This document shows positions 55,031-63,719 of a stretch of DNA of 64,000 bases, in pieces. Origin of the DNA: Shinisaurus crocodilurus (taxonomy: Eukaryota; Chordata; Lepidosauria; Squamata; Shinisauridae); NCBI GenBank assembly GCA_021292165.1, contig CM037878.1, positions 4,092,001 through 4,156,000 of the forward strand, given 5' to 3'. The position numbers and the translations under genes are program-made. A model generated the notes under the pieces. That model worked only from the letters and a program-made list of their open reading frames with translations. It ran no database searches and had not been told where the DNA came from. The stretch's first letter is position 1; each line of letters begins with the position of its first letter.

Positions 55031-55983
55031 GGTTAACCTATTGGAGAACACTTCACACGTTGCCTCGGATGGGCTCTCCGACCCACAAAAGTGGATGCCG
55101 CCTTTGATTAGGGACTACGGACATTGTAAAATCCATTCCATCTATGTTTTGCGGATTGTCTTTTGTTCCGTTGTCCACTCACTGATGGAATCAGATGTTG
55201 CGCAGATGGGTTCATGGGCATTTGTGCAAATTCAGTGTAGCGCAAATTCGCACTCCCGAAAATGTGCAAATCCCCCCCAAATGCATTTTTTCACACTTTA
55301 GCCAATGGGGAAAATGCACATTTTTGATCGCTGTTTTTTATTTTACGTTTTTTCTACGACTAAATTTCTGTAAAATTATGGGTGTTTTTTTTTTTTTTTA
55401 ATGATCCACAAATCCGTGGAATCCAAGCAACTCACCCAGGAAAAGCCACTCTGCTGCAGAATCCAGGGGTCAGATTCTTAGAAATTAGAACTCATCTGCG
55501 TCTGTTGCAGATTTCTCTGACATGCCTACCATCAATCTTGTTTGCCTTTCCATTGCCACAAGACTCCTGGCGGTGTGGATCACGACGGATTCTCACAGCC
55601 GCTCCTCTAGAAAGCGGGAGCAGTTTACTACCCCAGTCCAGTTGCCGAGCGGCACGGTTCGGAGAGGACACACACACACACACACACCATTATGGTCTGC
55701 TGAACCCCTGTTTCCAATCTGGGCACCTCTCACTGGAAAGGACTGCATTGAGGTGCACAAAATAGAAGACTGCCTGGACTTTGAAAGGAAAAGAGGAGGA
55801 AGAAGAATGCAAAAGCACGAGGTCTTGGACGCTGGAAACAAATACAAGGAAGGCTCTTCAATGACTGGAATGCAAGATGTGTTCAGACTTGCCAGCCCCA
55901 TTCAGCCATTCAGAAGATCCTTCGTAATTTTTTTCTTAACGAGTTTGTATTCTGATTGTGTGTGTGTGTGTGTGTGTGAGTGT

Positions 55984-56166
55984 ATTCTGTTAGAGGTATC
56001 ACAAGACATATATATGTCTTGTGATACCTCTCTAACACAGTGTTCTGCAACCTTGGGTCCCCAGATGTTTTTGGCCTACAACTCCCAGCATGCCCCAGCC
56101 AGAGTTGTAGGCCAAAAACATCTGGGGGCCCAAGGTTGGAGAACACTGCTCTAACAGAATATAATG
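55984..56166. repeat. Older palindrome interrupted by F1 copy 6
   Basis: GTATCACAAGACATA and TATGTCTTGTGATAC form a hairpin stem near 55995-56030. The outer arm TATTCTGTTAGAG pairs with CTCTAACAGAATA, the latter now beyond F1 copy 6. Without F1 and one target copy this is a near-perfect palindrome of about 60 bp. Confidence 0.75.
56038..56148. mobile_element. Foldback element F1, copy 6
   Basis: 111-bp palindrome with perfect 8-bp duplication CTCTAACA (56030-56037, 56149-56156). It is inserted in one arm of an older palindrome centred near 56013. Confidence 0.9.
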
Positions 56167-56431
56167 ACTGCAGATAAACCCAGAAAATGTTGGGAGTGGA
56201 ATCTGGGAGAGGCTGTCCCAGTGTATAGGGAAGCCTCACTCTTCCTGGCTAGCTGCACTCACCTTAGCTTGTGAGAGGGCCACTGGTGGACCAATGCACC
56301 ATGTCCCCATCCCCGACTAAAGTGGCCTACTGCTAAACCCCATTGCCACAGTGGCCTCTTATCCACACACCCATTTTCCCTCTAAGACTGGCAATTAAAG
56401 GGCCAATTGGCATTACTTGGGGGGGGGGTCT

Positions 56432-57465
56432 TCATAGAATCATAGAAAAGTAGAGTTGGAAGGGGCCTACAAGGCCATCGAGTCCAACCCCCTGCTCAAT
56501 GCAGGAATCCAGGTCAAAGCATCTCTGACAGATGTCTGTCCAGCTGCACCTTGAATGCCTCCAGACTGGGAGAGCCCACCACCTCCCTAGGTAGTTGGTT
56601 CCATTGTCTTATTGCTCTGACAGTCAGGAAATTTTTCCTGATGTTTAGGTGAAATCTAGGTTCCTGTAACTTGAGCCCATTATTCCGTGTCCTGCAAACT
56701 GGGATGAACGAGAAGAGATCTTTGCCCTCCTCTGTGTGACATCCCTTCAAGTACTGGAAGAGTGCGATCATATCTCCCCTCAGTCTCCTCTTCTGAAGGC
56801 TAAACATGCCCAGTTCTTTCAGTCTCTCCTCATAGGGCCTTGTTTCCAGTCCCTTTATCATCCTTGTTGCCCTCCTCTGAACCCTCTCCAGTTTGTCTAT
56901 GTCCTTCTTAAAGTGAGGTGCCCAGAACTGGACGCAGTACTCAAGATGAGGCCTAACCAGTGCCGAGTAAAGGGGAATTATCACTTCCCGCGATTTGGAA
57001 GCTATACTTCTATTAATACAGCCCAAAATTGCATTTGCCTTCTTTGCAGCCACATCGCATTGCTGGCTCATATTCAGTTTGTGATCTACCACAATTCCAA
57101 GATCCTTCTCACTTGCAGTATTGTTGAGCCAAGTGTCCCCCATTCTGTAACTCTGCATTTGGTTTCCTCTCCCTAGGTGCAGCACTTGGCATTTATCCCT
57201 ATTAAATTTCATTCTGTTGTTTTCGGCCCAGCGCTCCAGCCTATCGAGGTCACTTTGAATTTTGTTTCTGTCTTCCAGAGTATTAGCTGTTCCACCCAAC
57301 TTTGTGTCATCTGCAAATTTGACAAGCATTCCCTGTACCTCCTGATCCAAGTCATTAATAAAAATGTTGAAGAGCACCGGGCCCAGGACCGAGCCCTGTG
57401 GTACCCCGCTCGTTACCTCTCCCCAGTTTGAGAAGGAACCATTGATAAGCACTCTTTGAGTGGGC
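56432..57465 (-). mobile_element. CR1 LINE, longest copy (8)
   Basis: About 1.03 kb. A 327-codon open frame (57497-56514) contains TQRVLINGSFSNWGEV, VTSGVPQGSVLGPVLF, FADDTKLGG and the C-terminal block to LSEML, which is diagnostic of the CR1 reverse transcriptase. The first roughly 11 codons of that frame come from the GC-rich flank beyond about 57465. The endonuclease and 5' RT are missing. Confidence 0.94.
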
Positions 57466-59165
57466 CCAGCGTGCCCTTCCATCCGGCCCGGCTCCATAGG
57501 CCCAAACTGGGCCCGCCCGGGCTCTCAGCCGCCCGCCCGGGCTTGCCAGGTTCTTTGCTCTCCCTGGAGAGCCAGCTGTGCGGGCTGCACCGCCCGCGCT
57601 GGTCCCGTCGCGTCACTTCCGGTGCAGCGGAAGTGACGCGCAGGACCCTGTTCCGTCGTGCTGGACGCCCGCGCTCTGTTTTTGAACAGAACGCGGGAGT
57701 CCAGCGCGACGGAGCGGAGCAGAATGACGCGGCTCCGGCGGTGGTGGCGGCAGCGGGGCAGCGGCGGCGGGGCTTCGGCGGCAGCAACGACAGCGGCGGG
57801 GCTTTGGCGGGGACAGTGGCGGCGACGGGTCCAGCGGCAACGGGGTGGGTGGCGGGGTGGATCCGGAAGCGGCGGCGGCACGGCTGCTGGCTGAGTGGGG
57901 AAAAGAGGGAGCCCGCTCGGTGGTCTCCTCCTCCTCCTCCACACGAGTAGAGCGAGGCCCGGGGCTGTACGAGAGCCCGCTTAGGGAGCTGCGGAAAAAG
58001 GGCCGCCCCCTCTCCCCTCCCTCCCTCCCTCGCTGCTTGGCCTGAGCCTGCCCCTTTTTAGGGAAGGAGGGCGGCGGCGGCGGCGGAGAAAGGAATTGGG
58101 ACTTCTGCTGGAGAAGGAGGAAGAGGGGAGGCCGCGGTTAAAACATGAGAGCTGCGACCCGGTGTCGGTGAAGTGGGGCTGGGGTCCGGTGGGAGGGACG
58201 TGGCCGAGGGGAACAGAAGCCTCCTTTGAGCAGCTCTGAGTGGCCCGTCGCTGATTTCTCAGCAGCGGAGTGAGGACGGAGGAGGTGTAGAAAGCGGGTG
58301 TTAATCCCACCCCACCTCTTACTCAGTAGCCTCTTACTTGGACTCGGTTGCTGCAGCGCCCTGCACCCCTCCTCGCCCGCAGCTCCCCCTCCCCTTCCCT
58401 CTTGCAAGCGGCTGGTCTCTTCTCGTCTCCCTCCCTTTCCTCCTAATCCCAGCCCCGGCTAACACGCACACACTTCTCTCTCCCCACCACCACACTCTCT
58501 TTTTGCACTCCATGAGAATCCCTCTCTTTAATCTTCCACCACCACCTTCTAAGGATCCTAATCTGTCTGTAGGATGATCCCTGAAGAACCCGAGGGCCGT
58601 ACAATGCTCCATTATCAGACTGGAATATAGATGAGAAAGAGGGGTTGTGGTGATGGTGGAAATCACCCAAATTTCCCTCCCCACACTCCCTTTTTCTTGA
58701 TGGTGGCACTTCATAACCACTATCATGCAGTAAGATCACACCTTTTTTGTAAATATATATATAAGCATTTGGGGGGAGAAGGGTGTTAGGGTTTTATTAT
58801 TATTTTTTTATATAATATATAGCTGGATTTTGCCATCACAGACGGTGCTTCGGCACAAGTGAATGAAAATGTCCACTAGAACTCCATTGCCCACGGTGAA
58901 TGAACGCGACACTGAAAATCACACCTCTCATGGTGAAGGGCGGCAAGAAGTTTCCTCTCAAACTATCGTTCTGGGGGTGGCGGGGTGGGTCTGGTGGTGG
59001 CGGCGGGGCTCCTGGGGGGGCAGGGGGCGACGGCGGCAGGGGGGCGACGGCGTGGCGGGGCTTTGGCGGCGGCGGGTGCAGGTACGGCGGCGGCGGGGTG
59101 TGTGTGGCAGGGTGGGTCCGGCGGCGACGGGTGGGATCCTGGGGGGGGCTTTGGCGGCAGGGGGG
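57465..59165. other. GC-rich, CpG-rich block of unknown origin
   Basis: It follows the CR1 break. It contains two strong hairpins (57609-57638 and 57652-57711), GGCGGC-rich runs, and a less GC-rich middle (58150-58960). Open frames overlap on both strands and are low-complexity. It shares GTCCCGTCGCGTCACTTCC with 50803-50821 in H2. It may be transposon cargo or a captured CpG island; no gene was recognised. Confidence 0.5.
57609..57711. repeat. Two adjacent GC-rich hairpins
   Basis: GCGTCACTTCCG / CGGAAGTGACGC with loop GTGCAG (57609-57638), and CCGTCGTGCTGGACGCCCGC / GCGGGAGTCCAGCGCGACGG around GCTCTGTTTTTGAACAGAAC (57652-57711). Confidence 0.75.
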
Positions 59166-59310
59166 CTATAGTCCGGCCCCCCAACAGTCTGAGGGACGAT
59201 GAACTGGCCCCCTGTTTAAAAAGTTTGAAGACCCCTGAGTCTTGGGTGTTTTTTTTTTCAGATTTTGTTTGAGGGCCACCAATTGCTGACCCCTGTGCGG
59301 TGACTGGACA
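59166..59310. repeat. hAT-like MITE end (AAGACCCCTG type)
   Basis: Contains GGACGATGAACTGGCCCCC and GTTTGAAGACCCCTG, then GAGGGCCACCAATTGCTGAC. This matches the general form of hAT-type termini known from amniotes; the family was not assigned. Confidence 0.45.
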
Positions 59311-59514
59311 ACCACACCGGCCTGATGGTTAAGCCCAGGGGCTAGGAGCCAAGCCTCAGAACTGAGGGTCTTCCGCACAGCCTCAAGCAGAGCCTTGACA
59401 TTAGCGCACGCACACAGTTTCTAAAAGTGGAAAGCCGACGCCAGACCCGAGGAACTGGCAGCGGTAGTAGCCACAGCGACATGTGAGTGAAGGGAAAGGA
59501 ATAGGCGTGTGGTG

Positions 59515-59830
59515 CCTGCCGAACCTCTTTCAGCCTGAGGGCTGAATTCAATTTCAGAGAAGCTCTTGGGGGCTGCATTCCAGGGGTGGGTGGGGGCCGA
59601 TGACAAGACGGGCAGAGTCCTAAATACAAACAAAATGTACCAGCTTTTTCCTACCTTGCAGCTCTTACAGACGGTTACTAAGCCGGAGGAGAGGCATATC
59701 AGCCTTTTATAAAGGGGGAAAAAAACTGAGCAAATGCTGGGACACCCCCGAACAAACCAGCGATGGGGGGGAAAGGGCTGCGACCTTCCGGGGAACCCCT
59801 GAGGGCTGGATTAGGGCCCAGGTGGGCAGG
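59515..59830. mobile_element. hAT-like MITE 'GGTGGGGAAC', copy 2, diverged
   Basis: Shares GGCTGAATTCAATTTCAG and GTTACTAAGC...GAGGAGAGGCA blocks, in order, with 36837-37142. The ends are eroded. Confidence 0.65.
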
Positions 59831-59874
59831 AATTGGCTTGTGGCTTCAACGCCTCTGCAGTAGACCTTCTAGTC

Positions 59875-60009
59875 CAGTGTTCTCCAACCTTGGGTCCCCA
59901 GATGTTTTGGGCCTACAACTCCCAGCATGCCCCAGCCAGCGTAGCTGGCTGGGGCCTGCTGGGAGTTGTAGGCCCAAAACATCTGGGGACCCAAGGTTGG
60001 AGAACACTG
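59875..60009. mobile_element. Foldback element F1, copy 7
   Basis: 135-bp palindrome using GATGTTTTGGGCC in place of GATGTTTTTGGCC, matched in both arms. Flanks TTCTAGTC and CGTTAGGG do not match, though both have TA at positions 4-5. Confidence 0.85.
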
Positions 60010-60502
60010 CGTTAGGGTATGTATTGGACACATATCTGACCCCCCATCATACTTTGTATCCAAAGTACTCAGGCTGGCACGCAAGAAAGTTATCTAGGGA
60101 AGCCATGGCCAGACTGAGGGAGCGCCTTCTTATCTTATGTGAACAATCTGCATTTCTTGTATTCGTTGTCCATTACGATGTACTCTTGATACCCAGCCCG
60201 TAACCTATCCACCTTTCTCCCCATGTAAGAACCTCTGAATTGCGTTGCTAGCTTAGACCAAGTTCCAGCCAATCCAGCATTCTGTTTCTTTCCAACAGTG
60301 GCCAGCTTGATGTCTCCGGGAAACTTACAAGCAGGGTATATGAAGGTACCCACGTCACGTGTCCCCGCCATCTAGTACTCTAGAGGTAGGCTGCCCCGAG
60401 ACGTGGAGGTTCCCATTAAGCTGTTGTGCACCAAAAGCAGGTTGAAACCTCCACAATCATCCGCCATCCGAAGCCTGCAGGGCCCCAGCAATTCTGCCTC
60501 AC

Positions 60503-60679
60503 CTGTCCAACGACCTCTCCGGAAAGGTGAAGGAACCCTGACAGATGCGGTCAATGTAACTCAGGGGGACCCGCTGGAGCTGAAGGCACTTTAACATGAT
60601 GAAGTCGTATTTGCAGACCAGGAGGGTGGAATCTGTGATCACCACGACACGCTCCTTCTCGTTGTTCCAATGGTCTATC
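60503..60679 (-). CDS. TPRG1: TPRG1 internal coding exon (IDHWNNEKER exon)
   Basis: On the minus strand the intron ends ...CCATTGCAG just before 60679 and the exon ends at 60503 before a strong donor GTGAGG. The 177-nt exon holds one base of a split codon, 58 codons and two bases of the next split codon. It encodes IDHWNNEKERVVVI, then LLVCKYDFIMLKC, LQLQRVPLSYIDR and FTFPERSLD, the central conserved block of TPRG1/TPRG1L proteins within the hSac2-type domain. No stop or frameshift is seen. Flanking sequence on both sides is repeat-bearing and non-coding. The split codon at its 3' edge (AG plus G) joins the exon at 29444-29597 as an arginine codon. Confidence 0.92.
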
Positions 60680-61231
60680 CTGCAATGGGGCAGGGAGAAG
60701 ACAATCAGCATGGCGGACCTTCGGCAGACCAAGGCAGGAATGAGCTTGGCATGGGATGGGAATCTCAGAGGGATGGGTAAGAATTTCATCTCCGTTCATG
60801 CTTGGTAACAGTGTACTAAAATCCACAAACTTCATCATATTTGGCATGGAAAGCATTTGAGATTTTAAAAATCTGAATGTGGGTGAAGGCAAAAGTGACC
60901 GATTTATCCAACCAGGGCCCAGGGATTCGAATGCTTCATTCTTAAAATCTGGGCTTGAATAACTGTGTATTCAGTTACTATTCTGTTCTTATGAGCTGCT
61001 ACTAAATCAGAGTAGACAGTATTGAGTTATCTGGGCCTACTGCCTGACTCAGTGTAATGCCACATGCTCAACATCCTTCAAGGCTTTGTAAAAAGCAACC
61101 CTTCCCCCTTCATTCCGAGAAATCAGCATTTTCAACCGCATCTGTTCAGCTATGCTAGATTGTTATTTTTTAATCCTTTAAAGGATTTTATGGCATACAG
61201 ACCTGAGTACCAATTTGATATGAACTTGATA

Positions 61232-61378
61232 TAAGACAAAAAAAGAGCCCTGCTGGACCAGACCAAAGGCCTATCTAGTCCCCATCACCTGCTACCTAAT
61301 CTGTTAATTAGAGATGCTGGGGGCTAAACCTGGGACATTCTGCAATCAAAGCATGTGCTCTGCCACTGAGCTATGGAT
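61232..61378 (-). mobile_element. tRNA-derived SINE, copy h
   Basis: Minus strand: CATAGCTCAGTGGCAGAGC A box and CCAGGTTTAGCCCCCAGC B box. The remainder is shortened and ends in AGGGCTCTTTTTTTG. Confidence 0.68.
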
Positions 61379-61387
61379 ACATAATGT

Positions 61388-61900
61388 TCCTTTAAGAACA
61401 TAAGAAGAGCCCTGATGCTGGATCAGACCGAAGGCCTCTCTAGTCCAGCGTTCTGTGCACACAGTGCACCAAGGGCAAAGATCTCTTCTCGTTCATCCCA
61501 GTTTGCAGGACACGGAATAATGGGCTCAAGTTACAGGAACCTAGATTCCACCTAAACATCAGGAAAAATTTCCTGACTGACTGACTGTCAGAGCAATAAG
61601 ACAATGGAATCAACTACCTAGGGAGGTGGTGGGCTCTCCCAGTCTGGAGGCATTCAAGGTGCGGCTGGACAGACATCTGTCAGAGATGCTTTGACCTGGA
61701 TTCCTGCATTGAGCAGGGGGTTGGACTCGATGGCCTTGTAGGCCCCTTCCAACTCTACTTTTCTATGATTCTATGATTCTATGAACCAGCAGCCCACGGG
61801 AAACCCACAAGCAGGACATGAGCGCAACAGCACCCTCCCGCCCATGTTCCCGGCAACTGGTGTACACAGGCACACTGCCTCTGAGGTAGCACAGAGCCAG
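61388..61900 (-). mobile_element. CR1/L3-like repeat split by a CR1 insertion
   Basis: The left part 61388-61470 (AAGAACATAAGAAGAGCCC, CCAGCGTTCTGTGCACAC) and right part 61784-61900 (CCCACAAGCAGGACATGAGC, GCAACAGCACCCTCCCGCCC) are collinear with 37415-37600. CR1 copy 9 lies between them. Confidence 0.7.
61471..61783 (+). mobile_element. CR1 LINE, 5'-truncated copy 9 (plus strand), nested
   Basis: About 310 bp of CR1 3' end on the plus strand with tail TCTATGATTCTATGATTCT. It splits an older CR1/L3-like repeat whose halves lie at 61388-61470 and 61784-61900. It carries a short in-frame duplication (CTGACTGACTGTCAG) relative to other copies. Confidence 0.92.
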
Positions 61901-61914
61901 TCAGGACTAGTAGC

Positions 61915-62148
61915 CATTGAGAGTGTTGGGCCGGGACTCGGGAGATCCAGGTTCTAGTCCCCGCTCAGCCATGGGACTCACTGGGTGACTCTGGGCCAGT
62001 CATTGCCTCTCAGCCTAACCTACCTCACAGGGTTGTTGTGAGGATAAAATGGAGAGGAGGAGGAGCATTACGTAAGCCGCCTTGGGTTCCTTGAAGGAAA
62101 AAAGGCGGGGTATGAATATAATAAAATCAATCAATCAATCAATCAATA
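61915..62148 (+). mobile_element. MIR-like tRNA-SINE with L2-type end, plus strand
   Basis: GAGTGTTGGGCCGGGACTCG, GGTTCTAGTCCCC B box, GGGTGACTCTGGGCCAGTC core, then GCCGCCTTGGGTTCCTTG and an (AATC)n tail. Confidence 0.68.
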
Positions 62149-62569
62149 GTCTTATCTTCCATGAGTTTGTCTAATATCCTTTTAAAGCTGTCCAAGTTTG
62201 AAACCATCCAGCCATCTAAGACTACATCTGGTGGTAGCAAATTGCCATAGTTTGACTATGTGCTATGTGAAGAAATCCTTCCTTTTATCTCTCCTGAATT
62301 TTCCACCATTCCGCTTTATCGGTTTCTGGTTTTATGAGAAAGGGAGAAAAGACTCTCCCTTTCCACTTTCTCCACACCAGGCATAATTTCACACACCTCT
62401 GTCATCTCTCCCCGTAGTACTAGTCCTTTTTTCTAAACTAAAGAAGGGCCAAGCATTATAACCTTTCTCCACTGGGGATTTGCTCCTGCCTCTTGAACAT
62501 TTGGGTTGCTTGTTTCTGCTGCCCCCTTTCCAGCTCTACAATATCCATTTTGAGATTTGGTAACAGAAC

Positions 62570-62967
62570 TAGTGGTGGGCGACCGGCTGGCAACCCAACC
62601 CGCTGCTGGCGCTGGCAGACGCCGCCACTGCACCCACCGAGCCGGGCTGACAGCAGACGCGCGCTGGGCCACCCGACGGACTTCTGGGTTTCCCGGCAGG
62701 CTGCTTTTTACGTAGAAAATGCCATAAGATACGTTAAAAGCAGCCTCAATTTGCGCAAGTTACGCAAATTGGTGGCCACTTTTGGCACATCTTACAGCAT
62801 TTTCTATGTTAAAAGTGGCCCGCCAGGAACCCAGAAGTCGCTTCCCCGGATCGACTCAGAAGAACGCGAGTCGAGCTAAGGAAGCAGGTAAGTGGGACAC
62901 AGTTCGGGGGGGGGGTTTGAACCCAGCCAGTTTCCACCCCCCGAACGGAATCCTCACACATCCCTAA
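62570..62967. mobile_element. X-family element, uninterrupted copy
   Basis: Arms TACGTAGAAAATGCC and GCATTTTCTATG enclose ACGTTAAAAGCAGCC...AATTTGCG sequence; it ends ...CTCACACATCCCTA. It serves as a proxy for the empty site of LINE A. Confidence 0.55.
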
Positions 62968-63596
62968 ACAGAACAGTACATGTTATTCCAAATTTGGTCT
63001 CACTGTAGATTTGTATAAAGGCATCACAATGTTGGCAGTTTTATCTTCAAAACCCCTTTCCTGATGATCCGTTGCGTGGAATTTGCCTTTTTCACAGTGG
63101 GCACACACTGGGTTGACATTTTCTTCGAGCTTGCCACCATGATGAACCCAAGATCCCTTTCTTGGTCAGTCATAATAACTAGCTTGGACCCTATCAAGTT
63201 TATACATTAAGTTAGTATTCTTTGTGCGATGAGGATGCATATTCACTAGGAATGGACACAAATCTGTCAATTTTGATTTTTCATTTGTCCAATCCTATGT
63301 TTGGTTCATCACGAGGTCTGAGAATATCTCTAGATTTAAGGTTGGTTTATCCTGAATGGTGAGATTTCCTTTTAAGTTTACACGAACATTCTTAAGTATA
63401 TCTGTGCACATTTTTTACTAAGATATGCATTTTTGCCTACTGTTCACATTTCTGGCAAGCAATTTTCCAAAAATAATGCATTCTGGAATGTCATTTCCCC
63501 AACTATATTCATTTTTGTACGCATGTTTTGAATGGAGGACTCCACTGCAAAATTCGGAGAAGAGCGAATTCTGAAGGAGAATTGAGTTTTGGTTCG

Positions 63597-63719
63597 CTGT
63601 TCTCCAACCTTGGGTCCCCAGATGTTTTTGGCCTACAACTCCCAGCATGCCCCAGCCAGCGTAGCATGCTGGGAGTTGTAGGCCAAAAACATCTGGGGAC
63701 CCAAGGTTGGAGAACACTG
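63597..63719. mobile_element. Foldback element F1, copy 8
   Basis: About 123-bp palindrome; the left end is eroded (CTGTTCTCC) and the right end intact (GGAGAACACTG). No clear duplication. Confidence 0.85.

Larger units (their letters stand above)
29598..60502 (-). other. TPRG1: TPRG1 intron, 30.9 kb, repeat-filled
   Basis: This is the interval between two TPRG1 exons with GT...AG ends on the minus strand. It holds CR1 copies (29.9, 40.0, 47.0, 56.4 kb), two long pieces of the APE-type LINE, foldback elements, hAT-like elements with GC-rich cargo and many SINEs. I recognise no coding exon in it. Stretches in which I see no clear structure include about 30.4-31.4, 32.4-34.4, 37.7-38.2, 44.5-45.4, 48.3-49.6 and 53.5-54.5 kb. 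Confidence 0.85.
20414..60679 (-). other. TPRG1: TPRG1 gene, 3' part (last three coding exons)
   Basis: Three separated minus-strand segments encode consecutive pieces of one protein: one opening with IDHWNNEKER, one with RWNPWATDVPYATFTEHP, and one ending GYSLARGSFGF and a stop. From remembered family sequences these match TPRG1; the paralog TPRG1L shares the layout, but CKYDFIML, LQLQR and SLARGS fit TPRG1 better. Each internal edge has an AG acceptor or GT donor and the phases agree. Introns are 30,905 bp (29598-60502) and 8,835 bp (20609-29443). The joined part is 174 residues of a protein near 275 residues in mammals, so roughly the first 100 residues are off the right edge. The family carries an hSac2-type domain; TPRG1L is a presynaptic protein, while the role of TPRG1 is poorly defined. 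In mammals TPRG1 lies next to TP63. Confidence 0.9.

Noticed and set aside
57413..57950. Coding sequence in the 57.4-57.9-kb GC-rich block
   Set aside because: Several frames are open at once and all are low-complexity; it is flanked by and mixed with repeat sequence.
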